From CAXXOK01 sp035399245 (lineage in GTDB: Bacteria > Bacillota > Clostridia > Christensenellales > Aristaeellaceae), in contig DAOPIR010000151.1 of the NCBI GenBank assembly GCA_035399245.1, positions 1-7,386 on the forward strand: a DNA stretch of 7,386 nt. Reading direction: 5' to 3'. The first letter of the stretch is position 1. Each line of letters begins with the position of its first letter. Made by a program: the position numbers and the translations under genes. The notes under the pieces are model-generated. The model did not search any database and was not told the DNA's origin. It saw only the letters and a program-made list of their open reading frames with translations. Positions 1 to 6,516 of the stretch are shown in pieces.

Positions 1-1
1 G

Positions 2-1090
2 ATTGTGTCCGTGGCCGTGTGCGATTCGCCCGCGGGGACATATAAATTCCACGGCTATGTGCATTACCCCGACGGCACGCGGCTGGGCGAGCGCACGGGC
101 GACGAGCCGCAGTTTGATCCCGGCGTGCTGACCGAAGGAGACGTTACCTACCTGTATACCGGCTTTGCGGGCCCGGGCGACAAAAGCCGGCACGGCTCGA
201 TGGTCACGGTGCTCAAGCCCGATATGCTCACCATTCAGGCAGCGCCCGCGCTGATTGCGCCCGGGTGTGAGTATGCGCAGGGAACAGGCTTTGAAGGGCA
301 TGCATTTTTTGAGGCGTCGTCCATCCGCAAGCATGGCGGCAAGTACTACTTCGTGTATTCCTCCACCGTGATGCATGAGCTGTGCTATGCCGTAAGCGAC
401 CGTCCGACCGGCGGCTTTACGTACGGCGGCGTGATCGTCAGCAATAACGATTCCCATATCCATACCTACAAGCCGGCGGATAAGCCGACGGCTTACGGCG
501 GCAACAACCACGGCAGCATCGTGGAAATTGAAGGCCAGTGGTATATCTTCTATCATCGGCAGACCAACGGCACGTGGTTCAGCCGGCAGGGCTGTGCCGA
601 GCCGATTGCGATCCTTGCCGACGGAGCTATTCCGCAGGTGGAAATGACCTCCTGCGGCCTTAACGGCGGTCCGCTGCGGGGCGAAGGCGAGTATCCGGCG
701 TATATTGCCTGCAACCTGTTTACCGGTGAGGATTGCCCCATGTCCGGCGATCCGGCACAGCCCAGGATTGTGCAGGACGGCCGCGACGGCGATCAAAACA
801 ACGGCTATATCTTCGGCATCAAGGACGGTACAACGATCGGATTCAAGTATTTCCAGTGCAAGGATGTAGCCCGCGTGAAGATTACTCTCCGCGGCTACGG
901 GCACGGCGCGTTTGATGTCAAAACCGCATGGGACGGCCCGGCACTGGGCTCCATTCCCATCAACTCTGCCAACATCTGGGAGGATTTCTCATCGGATATC
1001 AAAATCCCTGATGGCAGACAGGCAATTTTCTTCGTCTACCACGGCACCAGTGCCCCGGCACTGAAATCCTTCACGCTGGAAACAAAATAG
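2..1090 (+). CDS. Family 43 glycoside hydrolase (beta-xylosidase/arabinofuranosidase type), 5' end missing
   Basis: The reading frame is open to the left edge, so the true start lies outside the window. The GTG at 5-7 is an internal valine of a 'VAVxDSPxG' strand, not a start. Counting that codon as residue 1, the Asp of FDPGVL (D38) fits the GH43 pKa-modulating aspartate. The Glu of FFEASSIRK (E103) fits the general acid. HGSIVEIEGQWYIFYHR (from H169) fits the conserved blade with the metal-binding His. The catalytic-base Asp and roughly the first 100 or more residues are missing upstream. Residues from about 250 to 361 look like a C-terminal CBM6-like beta-sandwich (GFKYF...RGYGHGAFDVKTAWDGP...IPDG). 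GH43 enzymes release xylose or arabinose from xylan, arabinoxylan or arabinan. No signal peptide can be judged. The gene ends in TAG, and the nearest good terminator is 1386-1413. The family is secure; the exact substrate is not. Confidence 0.9.
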   Translation: MVSVAVCDSPAGTYKFHGYVHYPDGTRLGERTGDEPQFDPGVLTEGDVTYLYTGFAGPGDKSRHGSMVTVLKPDMLTIQAAPALIAPGCEYAQGTGFEGHAFFEASSIRKHGGKYYFVYSSTVMHELCYAVSDRPTGGFTYGGVIVSNNDSHIHTYKPADKPTAYGGNNHGSIVEIEGQWYIFYHRQTNGTWFSRQGCAEPIAILADGAIPQVEMTSCGLNGGPLRGEGEYPAYIACNLFTGEDCPMSGDPAQPRIVQDGRDGDQNNGYIFGIKDGTTIGFKYFQCKDVARVKITLRGYGHGAFDVKTAWDGPALGSIPINSANIWEDFSSDIKIPDGRQAIFFVYHGTSAPALKSFTLETK

Positions 1091-1105
1091 GGGATTATAA
1101 AATGG

Positions 1106-1405
1106 CAGGAGCTTTATAGCCCCTGCTCAGCCTGTCAAAAAAGCCCAATCTGCTATTGCGGCTCCGCTTGATATACATCAAGCGGAGCTACGCCATTGGG
1201 TTTCTGCGAAACCTCGGTGGCTAGTCGGCCGTATGGCCTCCCTTATTGTCGGCTGCGGGTTGGTAAGGGGCATCACGTACTGTTGTGTACGCTCAACCCC
1301 TTGCCACCCTTGCTTCCTAGCATATCGGGCTTTTTGGGCAGGCTGCCAGTGTATCTGCAAAACGATGTTTTTTCGACACCCTGGGCGGGGGCTTTATAGC
1401 CCCTG
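1106..1405. repeat. Palindromic, strongly structured intergenic element (MITE-like or structured RNA)
   Basis: This element fills most of the gap between the convergent GH43 and propeller genes. Its ends are imperfect inverted repeats: 1106-1142 matches the reverse complement of 1369-1405 at 29 of 37 positions. Each end is itself a small hairpin, and both share the 15-mer GCTTTATAGCCCCTG (1111-1125 and 1391-1405). Just inside, 1128-1146 pairs with 1327-1345 (17 of 19 identical to the reverse complement, plus one possible G-U). This stem encloses four further hairpins: 1161-1188 (perfect 12-bp stem, 4-base loop), 1199-1213 (GGTTTC/GAAACC), 1227-1238 (GGCC/GGCC), and 1257-1309 (13 bp with one bulge and a nested CGTAC/GUACG stem). 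No target-site duplication is obvious and no transposase is present. Short open frames inside lack ribosome binding sites. It could be a non-autonomous repeat, a standalone RNA, or both. The structure is certain from sequence; the function is not known. Confidence 0.65.
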
Positions 1406-1413
1406 TTTTTTTT
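1386..1413 (+). terminator. Intrinsic terminator at the right end of the structured element
   Basis: The stem CGGGGGCT/AGCCCCTG (1386-1393 with 1398-1405, one G-U pair) has a TTAT loop and is followed directly by eight T (1406-1413). It reads on the + strand. It could end GH43 transcripts or an RNA made from the element. On the - strand no T-run follows the hairpin, so the propeller gene is not clearly terminated here. Confidence 0.8.
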
Positions 1414-1430
1414 GCGCCTGTGTGCCGTTG

Positions 1431-3095
1431 CTAGTTACGCTCCTGCGGCGGCGTAAAGCGATAAACGCCGGCGCTGTTTGCAAAATATATATCTCCCGTT
1501 GTCGGGTCGCAGGCGGCGGAGCAGCAATCAAAGGGAAAATCATACCCGATCAGCGAAAATCCGCCTTCTCCGTTATAGAGGAGAACGGCGTCAAAGGAAG
1601 AGCCGGTGCGCGTGGGCGAAATCGTGCTCCCGTCGATGGATGCTATCGCGTAGACCGAGCCGTCCAGGCCGACGACGGGCAGAGCCCAGGTTATCGCGGG
1701 ATCCTGTGTGGTCATGTCCGCCAATTCGATCCATTCCCCATCCGCTCCCAGCTTGTATAGACTGTGCGGGCCGGGGTCGGAACGCGTTTCCCGCTGCGCC
1801 CATAGAATGGCGTATAGCGTGCCGTCTGTGCTGAAATCAAAGAAAACGCCCTCTTTGTTGCACACTTCCGACACCGAAATCACACTGCCGCCGGCGGTAC
1901 GCTTATAAATCCTGCCGTTATGCAGGCCCCACCAGAGGCTGTCGTCGGTTGGGCTGACGACCAGCGTAGACAGCCCCCTAAACGTTTCAGCCAGCTTTTT
2001 ATACTTATTCGAAACCAGATTAACGGTATAGATATACGAAGCCGCCGCCGTATCGGATGTAGCGATATAGAGCGTATCCTGCCCCTGCACCGCCATACCC
2101 CGGGGTTCTCCGCCCGGTACGGTTTTTACCGCGACAAGTTTGCCGCCCACGATTTGATAGATCGTCGTAGTGCCGTTAGGCAGTTTATCACCGTAGGCAA
2201 CATACAAATCTCCCGTGCTGGTCACCGCCATGGCCATCGTATTGTTATTCGGCATGTAAAACGGCTCTATGGTTCGCCTTTGCAGGTCAAGCCGATATAT
2301 TCCTTCGTTTGGATGATAGACATACAGGCGGCCAAGGCTGTCAAAGCACGGATAGCGAATGTCTATGGAATACCAGTCTATGGCCTGAAGCTCTCCGGTA
2401 TCCAGGTCAACCGTATGCAGATTGCTATCGATGATATAGGCGGTGCCGTCCGGTGCGACCGCCAAGCCCGCGTCGATCATTCCGGTATCGGCAATTACGG
2501 TTTGCTCTCCGGAAGGATCGATACGGATGAGCTGGCCCTGATAGGTCAATACGACGATCTCGTCATTTATCCCGACCATGTGATAGGAAACGTCGATATC
2601 GTCCGCAAGAACGGTAATGTCCCCATCGGGCGAAATCAGCTGCACCGATTGGCCGTAGGAGTAATCGTCCACCGCGATGATATTGTTTTTGGAATCGATA
2701 TAAAAAGCGCGGTTGACGCCATAGGGAACGATCAGCTGCAAATTCCCGTCTGCGTCCAGCTTGTACAGCTCCTTTTTGCCGGTAGTCAGCCATAGGTTAT
2801 TTTCGCTGTCAAAGTCAAAACAGCCGATCACCATGTCTGCCCGGGTAAACCTGATGGTCAGCTCTCCGTTTTCGTGAATCTGGTATACGGTATCCCCGCA
2901 GTTGTTGATGGCGTATACCTGATCGTTGTTGTCGATCCGCACCTTGAACGGCGACAGCGGTGCGCTGTAAACGATGTCGAATTGATAGTCCGTATCGACA
3001 ACCGTGCCGGTTTCCACCGCTTGCGAAACTGTGCAGATGCCAAGGGTCATAAGCAGCGTGGCAACTACTGCCGCGCATAGCATGCGTTTCATCAT
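1431..3095 (-). CDS. Secreted beta-propeller protein with about 12 NHL/SMP-30-like repeats
   Basis: The 554-residue product begins with a signal peptide: KR, a hydrophobic stretch at about 5-23, and a likely cut after SQA at residue 26. The rest is built of about twelve repeats of 35-50 residues, starting near 47, 88, 128, 170, 207, 246, 286, 331, 374, 416, 468 and 523. Each has the pattern 'hydrophobic strand, D/N-G-x-hydrophobic-Y, then hY-x-hD/hxxxG'. This is typical of NHL, SMP-30 or streptogramin-lyase-like propellers. Twelve repeats would fit two six-bladed propellers. The last repeat stops after its YRF strand, so a strand near residues 37-44 (YQFDIVYS) could close it. No enzyme residues are recognisable and no anchor or sorting signal is seen, so it is probably released or loosely attached. 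GGAGG (3103-3107) lies 7 nt before the first of two adjacent ATG codons. A substrate-binding or adhesion role is only a guess. Confidence 0.85.
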   Translation of the reverse strand: MMKRMLCAAVVATLLMTLGICTVSQAVETGTVVDTDYQFDIVYSAPLSPFKVRIDNNDQVYAINNCGDTVYQIHENGELTIRFTRADMVIGCFDFDSENNLWLTTGKKELYKLDADGNLQLIVPYGVNRAFYIDSKNNIIAVDDYSYGQSVQLISPDGDITVLADDIDVSYHMVGINDEIVVLTYQGQLIRIDPSGEQTVIADTGMIDAGLAVAPDGTAYIIDSNLHTVDLDTGELQAIDWYSIDIRYPCFDSLGRLYVYHPNEGIYRLDLQRRTIEPFYMPNNNTMAMAVTSTGDLYVAYGDKLPNGTTTIYQIVGGKLVAVKTVPGGEPRGMAVQGQDTLYIATSDTAAASYIYTVNLVSNKYKKLAETFRGLSTLVVSPTDDSLWWGLHNGRIYKRTAGGSVISVSEVCNKEGVFFDFSTDGTLYAILWAQRETRSDPGPHSLYKLGADGEWIELADMTTQDPAITWALPVVGLDGSVYAIASIDGSTISPTRTGSSFDAVLLYNGEGGFSLIGYDFPFDCCSAACDPTTGDIYFANSAGVYRFTPPQERN

Positions 3096-3100
3096 GAAAA

Positions 3101-3107
3101 CACCTCC
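3101..3107 (-). promoter_or_regulatory. Ribosome binding site of the propeller gene
   Basis: The - strand reads GGAGGTG here, with GGAGG 7 nt from the ATG at 3093-3095 and 10 nt from the next ATG (3090-3092). The spacing favours the first of the two starts. Confidence 0.8.
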
Positions 3108-3264
3108 GGATGTTGGATGATCGTCTCAGCGGTTTCAACAGCGGCAGCGGTATAACATGGCTTTGGGCAATGCGGGATCCATTTGCGATTTTTGGCGCGC
3201 ACAGGCGCGGCATACGGTCAAGCAGAACGGGAAGCAGATACTAAAAGATCAATTATGTACATTC

Positions 3265-3294
3265 AGTATAAAATACGGAACCGCGAAACGTCAA
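3265..3294 (-). promoter_or_regulatory. Sigma-A type promoter of the propeller gene
   Basis: On the - strand, TTGACG (3289-3294) and TATACT (3265-3270) are 18 bases apart, each matching the consensus at five of six positions. Transcription would start near 3258, giving a leader of about 160 nt before the ATG. It lies just downstream of the terminator at 3337-3391, as expected for a new transcription unit. The leader (3096-3258) contains no riboswitch that I recognise. Confidence 0.7.
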
Positions 3295-3336
3295 GCGATA
3301 GTTTGCTGTCGTCGGTTATGCAATCGACCGTTATAC

Positions 3337-3391
3337 AAAAAAACCGGTTTGCTGTGGACTGACGGCCAAAATAGCCATGCACAGAAACCGG
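3337..3391 (-). terminator. Intrinsic terminator after the CxxC carboxymuconolactone decarboxylase-like gene
   Basis: Read on the - strand, CCGGTTTCTGTG (3380-3391) pairs with CACAGCAAACCGG (3344-3356) with one bulged base. Seven T follow (3337-3343). The loop holds a small GGC/GCC hairpin. It sits about 40 bases beyond the stop codon at 3434 and separates that gene from the propeller promoter. Confidence 0.8.
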
Positions 3392-3433
3392 ATCATGATG
3401 GATCGTTTGCTATAGGGTTGGCAAAGGAGAGTG

Positions 3434-4036
3434 TTACGGCTCCACGCTGCGGTGCAGCAGCTTTGCCGCGCCGGCCTGCACCATGGCAACCGGCGTAAAC
3501 GGTACGCTGAGCAGCAGGATGGCAAGCTCGTAGGCGGGGGTGGAACGCTTGTCTGTATGGAACCGCTTCACGCCCAGCCGGTGCAGCAGCGATCCGGCGG
3601 GAATACCGTAGGTGTTGCCTGCCATAATGGCGCGGATGGCGCCCAGTATAGCGAGAGCCGTTTCTTGCCCGTATTGTTCTTTCAGCTTATTCCACGCGGC
3701 TTGGTCCGGTTTGCCTCGCGTGTCGGCATAGTGCTGGGCAAACAGGATGGCCGTAAGCTCTTCTTCCGGCACGCCCTGCAGCTCACCCGACAGCATGTTG
3801 TGGATTTCGTCCGAATTCATTCCGGTTTCCAGCGCCATCTGTGCGTGATAGTACGAGCACATGGCGCAGCCGTTGACCTCGGTTACGGCCATCATCAGCC
3901 GTTCCCGCAGGGCAGGCGACAGCAAGCCGTTTTTTTCGCCCCGCATCATATAAGGCACGGTACGGATTGCCTGGAAAAGGATTTCGTAGCTTTCCGGCAG
4001 GGAAAAGAGCGGTTTTCCGAGGGCTTTTTGTGTCAT
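3434..4036 (-). CDS. Carboxymuconolactone decarboxylase/AhpD-like family protein
   Basis: The 200-residue all-alpha protein carries the AhpD-type signature E53-V-N-G-C57-A-M-C60-S-Y-Y-H64. This is a CxxC pair with the upstream Glu and the His used for proton relay in alkylhydroperoxidase-like members of the family. That points to a thiol-disulfide or peroxidase-linked role rather than true carboxymuconolactone decarboxylation. The C-terminal part (about 170-200) is hydrophobic and beyond the core domain. There is no signal peptide, so it is probably cytoplasmic. AAAGGAG (4043-4049) stands 6 nt before the ATG. No peroxiredoxin (AhpC) or lipoyl partner is adjacent. It lies 85 bases downstream of the ligase-like gene on the same strand and ends at the terminator 3337-3391. 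The family is secure; the substrate is unknown. Confidence 0.9.
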   Translation of the reverse strand: MTQKALGKPLFSLPESYEILFQAIRTVPYMMRGEKNGLLSPALRERLMMAVTEVNGCAMCSYYHAQMALETGMNSDEIHNMLSGELQGVPEEELTAILFAQHYADTRGKPDQAAWNKLKEQYGQETALAILGAIRAIMAGNTYGIPAGSLLHRLGVKRFHTDKRSTPAYELAILLLSVPFTPVAMVQAGAAKLLHRSVEP

Positions 4037-4071
4037 AAGCAGCTCCTTTGCAAGGTCCGGGGGTACACTTA

Positions 4072-4101
4072 CAGTTTATCCGGAACTGGGCTGACTGAAA
4101 C
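4072..4101 (-). promoter_or_regulatory. Possible weak promoter with overlapping palindrome before the AhpD-like gene
   Basis: In the 85-base gap the - strand has GTTTCA (4096-4101), 17 bases, then TAAACT (4073-4078). These match the consensus at three and four of six positions. A 17-base palindrome, CAGTT-N7-AACTG (4072-4088), covers the -10 and could be an operator. Either may be chance, and the gene could also be read through from the ligase-like gene. Confidence 0.3.
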
Positions 4102-4121
4102 TTGAAAATCCGTTTGCGATA

Positions 4122-5558
4122 TCAGCGGGAAGCGGGCGCAGTGGAGGAGGCTTCCTCCACACAGACGATGATCATGCCGGCGATAAAGAAAAACAGCATG
4201 TTGAGGATGCGCGCGTCGATAAACAGCAATGCCTCCAGCATGCTGTGGCACAGCAGGGCAAAGGGCACGAGCACCAGCATTTTTTGATGGAGCGGGATGC
4301 TTTTGCGGAAAAACAGCCGGATGCTGTATATGACCAGGAGCACGGTAAACGCAAGGATGATCAGGCAGGATATCCCGCCTCCGACGACCAGTGTCTGCAA
4401 AAAGGAATTGTGCAAATGGTTTTGCAGTGGAAAATTGATTACTTTGGCGGAGCGATCCATCGCGGCCTGCTGCAGCTCGCCTATGACCAGGGTGATGGGG
4501 CGATCGGCAATGCTTAAAAATGCAGAGCTGTAGATTTTTAACCGGCCATTCATGCTGGATTTCATGCTGCTGGTTTGCAGGCGTTCTTGCGCAAACGCAG
4601 CGGTTTCGGCTTCGCTGTCATCCTGCGTCTGTGCGACCTCGGAGGTTTCCTGCGCAGTATCAACTGCGACAGTTTCCTCCTGCTGTATCACACTTTGCTG
4701 CAGGCTGTGCGCCAGCTGCAAAACGGGCGTATACAGCAGCAGCGCACCGACCGCAGCCAGGGCAACCGCTGCGATCACAAGGATAATGAATCTGGTTTTG
4801 AGGCGATGCCGGCTGATCACAACGGCTATCAGGGCTAGGCCGAGGATAGCGCCGGAAATGCCGATCGCCGACAGGCTGCCGGTGAGAATGATGGCAACGC
4901 AAAGCCCGAGAGCGGCCAACCCGTAAAGGACGCGCAGCCATATGCGGCGCGTATGGAAAAACAGATAGCACAACAGCGCCAGGGCCGTATAAAAAAGGGC
5001 GGCGCTGACGTTGGGGTGGATATTCAATATATTCAGCCGATACGGATTGCTGTAGGCGTCGTTGATGCCGAGGATGCTGTTGCTGTCCAGTGGATTCACC
5101 CACGGATTGCCGGTGATAGCGGCAATGACGGCCACCCAGGCGATGGCGCTGAAGACCAGGCTGTACACCAGCGCAATGGTATTCATAAGCCGCGTCCGCT
5201 GCTTTGCGCTGAGCATGGAAGGAGCGATAAACAGGACGCAGCAGGACAGAAACACCATGTAGACGTTGATGGAGCTTTGCCGAAGGTACCAGTCCCCGTT
5301 CATCAGGCGGGTGATGGCAAACCACAGCGCAAACACCGGCGGCAACAGCAGCGCCGGCTTGCGCGGTATACCCGCGCGCATCAGCAGGTATACGATCATC
5401 GCCACCGTCAGCGGTGCAAAGTACGTGGTGATAACCGCTTCACTGCGGATCGGCGAAAACAGCAGCGCGATTTTCAAAAGAAACAGCATTACGATAGCGG
5501 CCATAAAGAGGGTATCGGTACGTTTTGTCATAAGTTTTTTGTAATAAGGTTGTTCCAT
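4122..5558 (-). CDS. O-antigen ligase/polymerase-like polytopic membrane protein
   Basis: The 478-residue product has about 12 membrane segments, near 16-36, 43-62, 67-85, 98-117, 127-149, 184-201, 207-225, 228-249, 256-277, 389-416, 427-446 and 451-467. A large outside loop (about 281-387) lies between segments 9 and 10. This matches the Wzy/WaaL (PF04932-type) layout. It is supported by NGR-LKIYSSAF at 337-346 before the motif 'ITLVIGE', and by HLHNSFLQTLVVGGGI (381-396), the usual 'HN-x-hLQ-hhh-x-GhI' before the last helices. Such proteins polymerise or transfer lipid-linked glycans at the outer face of the membrane. In a Gram-positive cell the product would be capsule, teichoic or wall polysaccharide. 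The loop has an acidic, Q/E/T/A-rich stretch (288-330). AAGGAG (5566-5571) is 7 nt before the ATG. No glycosyltransferase or flippase is next to it. The family is fairly sure; the substrate is unknown. Confidence 0.8.
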   Translation of the reverse strand: MEQPYYKKLMTKRTDTLFMAAIVMLFLLKIALLFSPIRSEAVITTYFAPLTVAMIVYLLMRAGIPRKPALLLPPVFALWFAITRLMNGDWYLRQSSINVYMVFLSCCVLFIAPSMLSAKQRTRLMNTIALVYSLVFSAIAWVAVIAAITGNPWVNPLDSNSILGINDAYSNPYRLNILNIHPNVSAALFYTALALLCYLFFHTRRIWLRVLYGLAALGLCVAIILTGSLSAIGISGAILGLALIAVVISRHRLKTRFIILVIAAVALAAVGALLLYTPVLQLAHSLQQSVIQQEETVAVDTAQETSEVAQTQDDSEAETAAFAQERLQTSSMKSSMNGRLKIYSSAFLSIADRPITLVIGELQQAAMDRSAKVINFPLQNHLHNSFLQTLVVGGGISCLIILAFTVLLVIYSIRLFFRKSIPLHQKMLVLVPFALLCHSMLEALLFIDARILNMLFFFIAGMIIVCVEEASSTAPASR

Positions 5559-5580
5559 GCAGATGCTCCTTCATATTTCG

Positions 5581-5608
5581 AAGATTGCCGCAAAGGAATC
5601 ATTGTCAA
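5581..5608 (-). promoter_or_regulatory. Possible promoter of the ligase-like gene
   Basis: A perfect -35 box TTGACA is read on the - strand at 5603-5608. The best -10 at 16 bases is only AATCTT (5581-5586), matching three of six positions. The site lies between the terminator 5635-5673 and the start at 5558, where a promoter is needed. The short distance to the ATG would give a leader of only about 15 nt, which overlaps the ribosome binding site region. Confidence 0.35.
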
Positions 5609-5634
5609 GCGGTATGCGTTGTATACTTTATCAT

Positions 5635-5673
5635 AAAAAACGCCGGTCGTCCATTTCCTGCGGACGATCGGCG
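5635..5673 (-). terminator. Intrinsic terminator of the isomerase/phosphodiesterase unit
   Basis: On the - strand, CGCCGATCGTCC (5662-5673) pairs with GGACGACCGGCG (5641-5652), with one mismatch and a 9-base loop. Six T follow (5635-5640). It lies about 20 bases after the stop at 5693 and ends the two-gene unit. Confidence 0.88.
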
Positions 5674-5692
5674 CTGGTTTTCTATCGGGCAA

Positions 5693-6499
5693 TTACAGCT
5701 GAATGATCATGCCGTCATAGGCCGGTATCCAGCCCTGCGCCATCTTGCACAGATCGGCGTGGGTTGCCTGTCCCGTATGCGCAAAGTGGCTGTAGATGAC
5801 CACGGTGTCGGCATCTGCCGCGCCGATGTTGCGCAGGCGGGCGACGGCCTGGCCGCACTGTGCAATGTTCATGTGGATGGGCGAAACCGGCGCGCAGGCG
5901 TCGGTGCAGTCCAGCGATACGATATCCAGCCGTTTGCCGGCAAGGCAGGCAAAGGTCGCGTCGGGCGGCATGGCGGTGTCATGCCCGTAAAAGATGCGTT
6001 TGCCGCCGCGCTCGATGAGGTACAGGCACGCGCCCGTCATGTGGTTGGCGGGCAGCGCCGTCAGCTGTGTGCGTGTGTCCAGGGCGATGGGTACAAAGGT
6101 ATCAAGTATTTTAAGCGCTATATTGCGGGTGCCGGGGAAATCCGGCATTCTTTCCTGTACGATAGCCGCCGTATCCTGCGTGCAGTACAGCGTAAGCGGC
6201 ATCTCGCCCGCCTGCCGGTGGGGCGGGCAGCGGAGGTTTAAAAAGCCGGGCGTAAAATGGTCGATGTGCGTGTGCGTCAGCAGCAGGTGCCGCACACCGC
6301 GCGGGTCGGCGCCGAGTGTATGGATGTGGTAAAAGTAATCCGGCGGCAGATCGATCTGGATATCGCTGTCGATCATGCTCATGTGGCGGGAGCGGATTTC
6401 GCGCCCGCCGGCATTGCGCGCGTGCTCGCATACCGCACAGCTGCAAAACGGCGCGGGAATGGGCGCGGATGCGCTGGTGCCGTAGGTTGTAAGCCGCAT
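5693..6499 (-). CDS. PhnP-like metallo-beta-lactamase-fold phosphodiesterase
   Basis: The 268-residue protein has the metal motif H76-T-H78-I-D80-H81, then H153 (LPANH), D174 (YGHDT) and H238 (YSHFAH). These are the ligands expected for the two active-site metals. The N-terminal C19-S-C21-A-V-C24 with H241 matches, from memory, the Cys3-His structural zinc site of PhnP. PhnP opens phosphoribosyl 1,2-cyclic phosphate in C-P lyase phosphonate use. The tail ends in AYDGM-IIQL, the usual end of this subfamily. Other members cut other cyclic phosphodiesters, and no phn genes are near, so the substrate is open. AAAGGAGG (6506-6513) is 6 nt before the ATG at 6497-6499. An in-frame ATG 15 codons upstream would overlap the preceding gene and lacks this spacing. 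It follows the isomerase-like gene by 17 nt, so the two are surely co-transcribed. Confidence 0.88.
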   Translation of the reverse strand: MRLTTYGTSASAPIPAPFCSCAVCEHARNAGGREIRSRHMSMIDSDIQIDLPPDYFYHIHTLGADPRGVRHLLLTHTHIDHFTPGFLNLRCPPHRQAGEMPLTLYCTQDTAAIVQERMPDFPGTRNIALKILDTFVPIALDTRTQLTALPANHMTGACLYLIERGGKRIFYGHDTAMPPDATFACLAGKRLDIVSLDCTDACAPVSPIHMNIAQCGQAVARLRNIGAADADTVVIYSHFAHTGQATHADLCKMAQGWIPAYDGMIIQL

Positions 6500-6505
6500 A
6501 GTGCG

Positions 6506-6513
6506 CCTCCTTT
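6506..6513 (-). promoter_or_regulatory. Ribosome binding site that sets the phosphodiesterase start
   Basis: AAAGGAGG on the - strand stands 6 nt from the ATG at 6497-6499. It lies in the 17-nt gap to the upstream gene and decides for this start over the longer frame starting at 6544. Confidence 0.85.
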
Positions 6514-6516
6514 GTG

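Noticed and set aside
1178..1399. Small open frames inside the structured element on both strands
   Set aside because: They lack ribosome binding sites, run across hairpin stems and show no domain; the nucleotide structure explains the sequence better.
1920..2795. 291-residue open frame on the + strand
   Set aside because: It lies antisense to the propeller gene, whose product has a signal peptide, regular repeats and a ribosome binding site; the + frame shows no recognisable domain.
3431..4105. 224-residue open frame on the + strand
   Set aside because: It is antisense to the AhpD-like gene with its clear CxxC motif and ribosome binding site.
5603..5627. Promoter-like TTGTCA and TATACT on the + strand
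   Set aside because: The spacing is only 14 bases and there is no + strand gene downstream for it to serve.
6206..6228. GCCCGCC/GGCGGGC inverted repeat within the phosphodiesterase gene
   Set aside because: It is a GC-rich coding stretch with no T-run and no position suggesting regulation; probably chance.
4953..6241. Two + strand open frames of about 220 residues (4953-5636 and 5585-6241)
   Set aside because: Both are antisense to the membrane protein and phosphodiesterase genes, run through a terminator hairpin, and have biased shadow-type composition.
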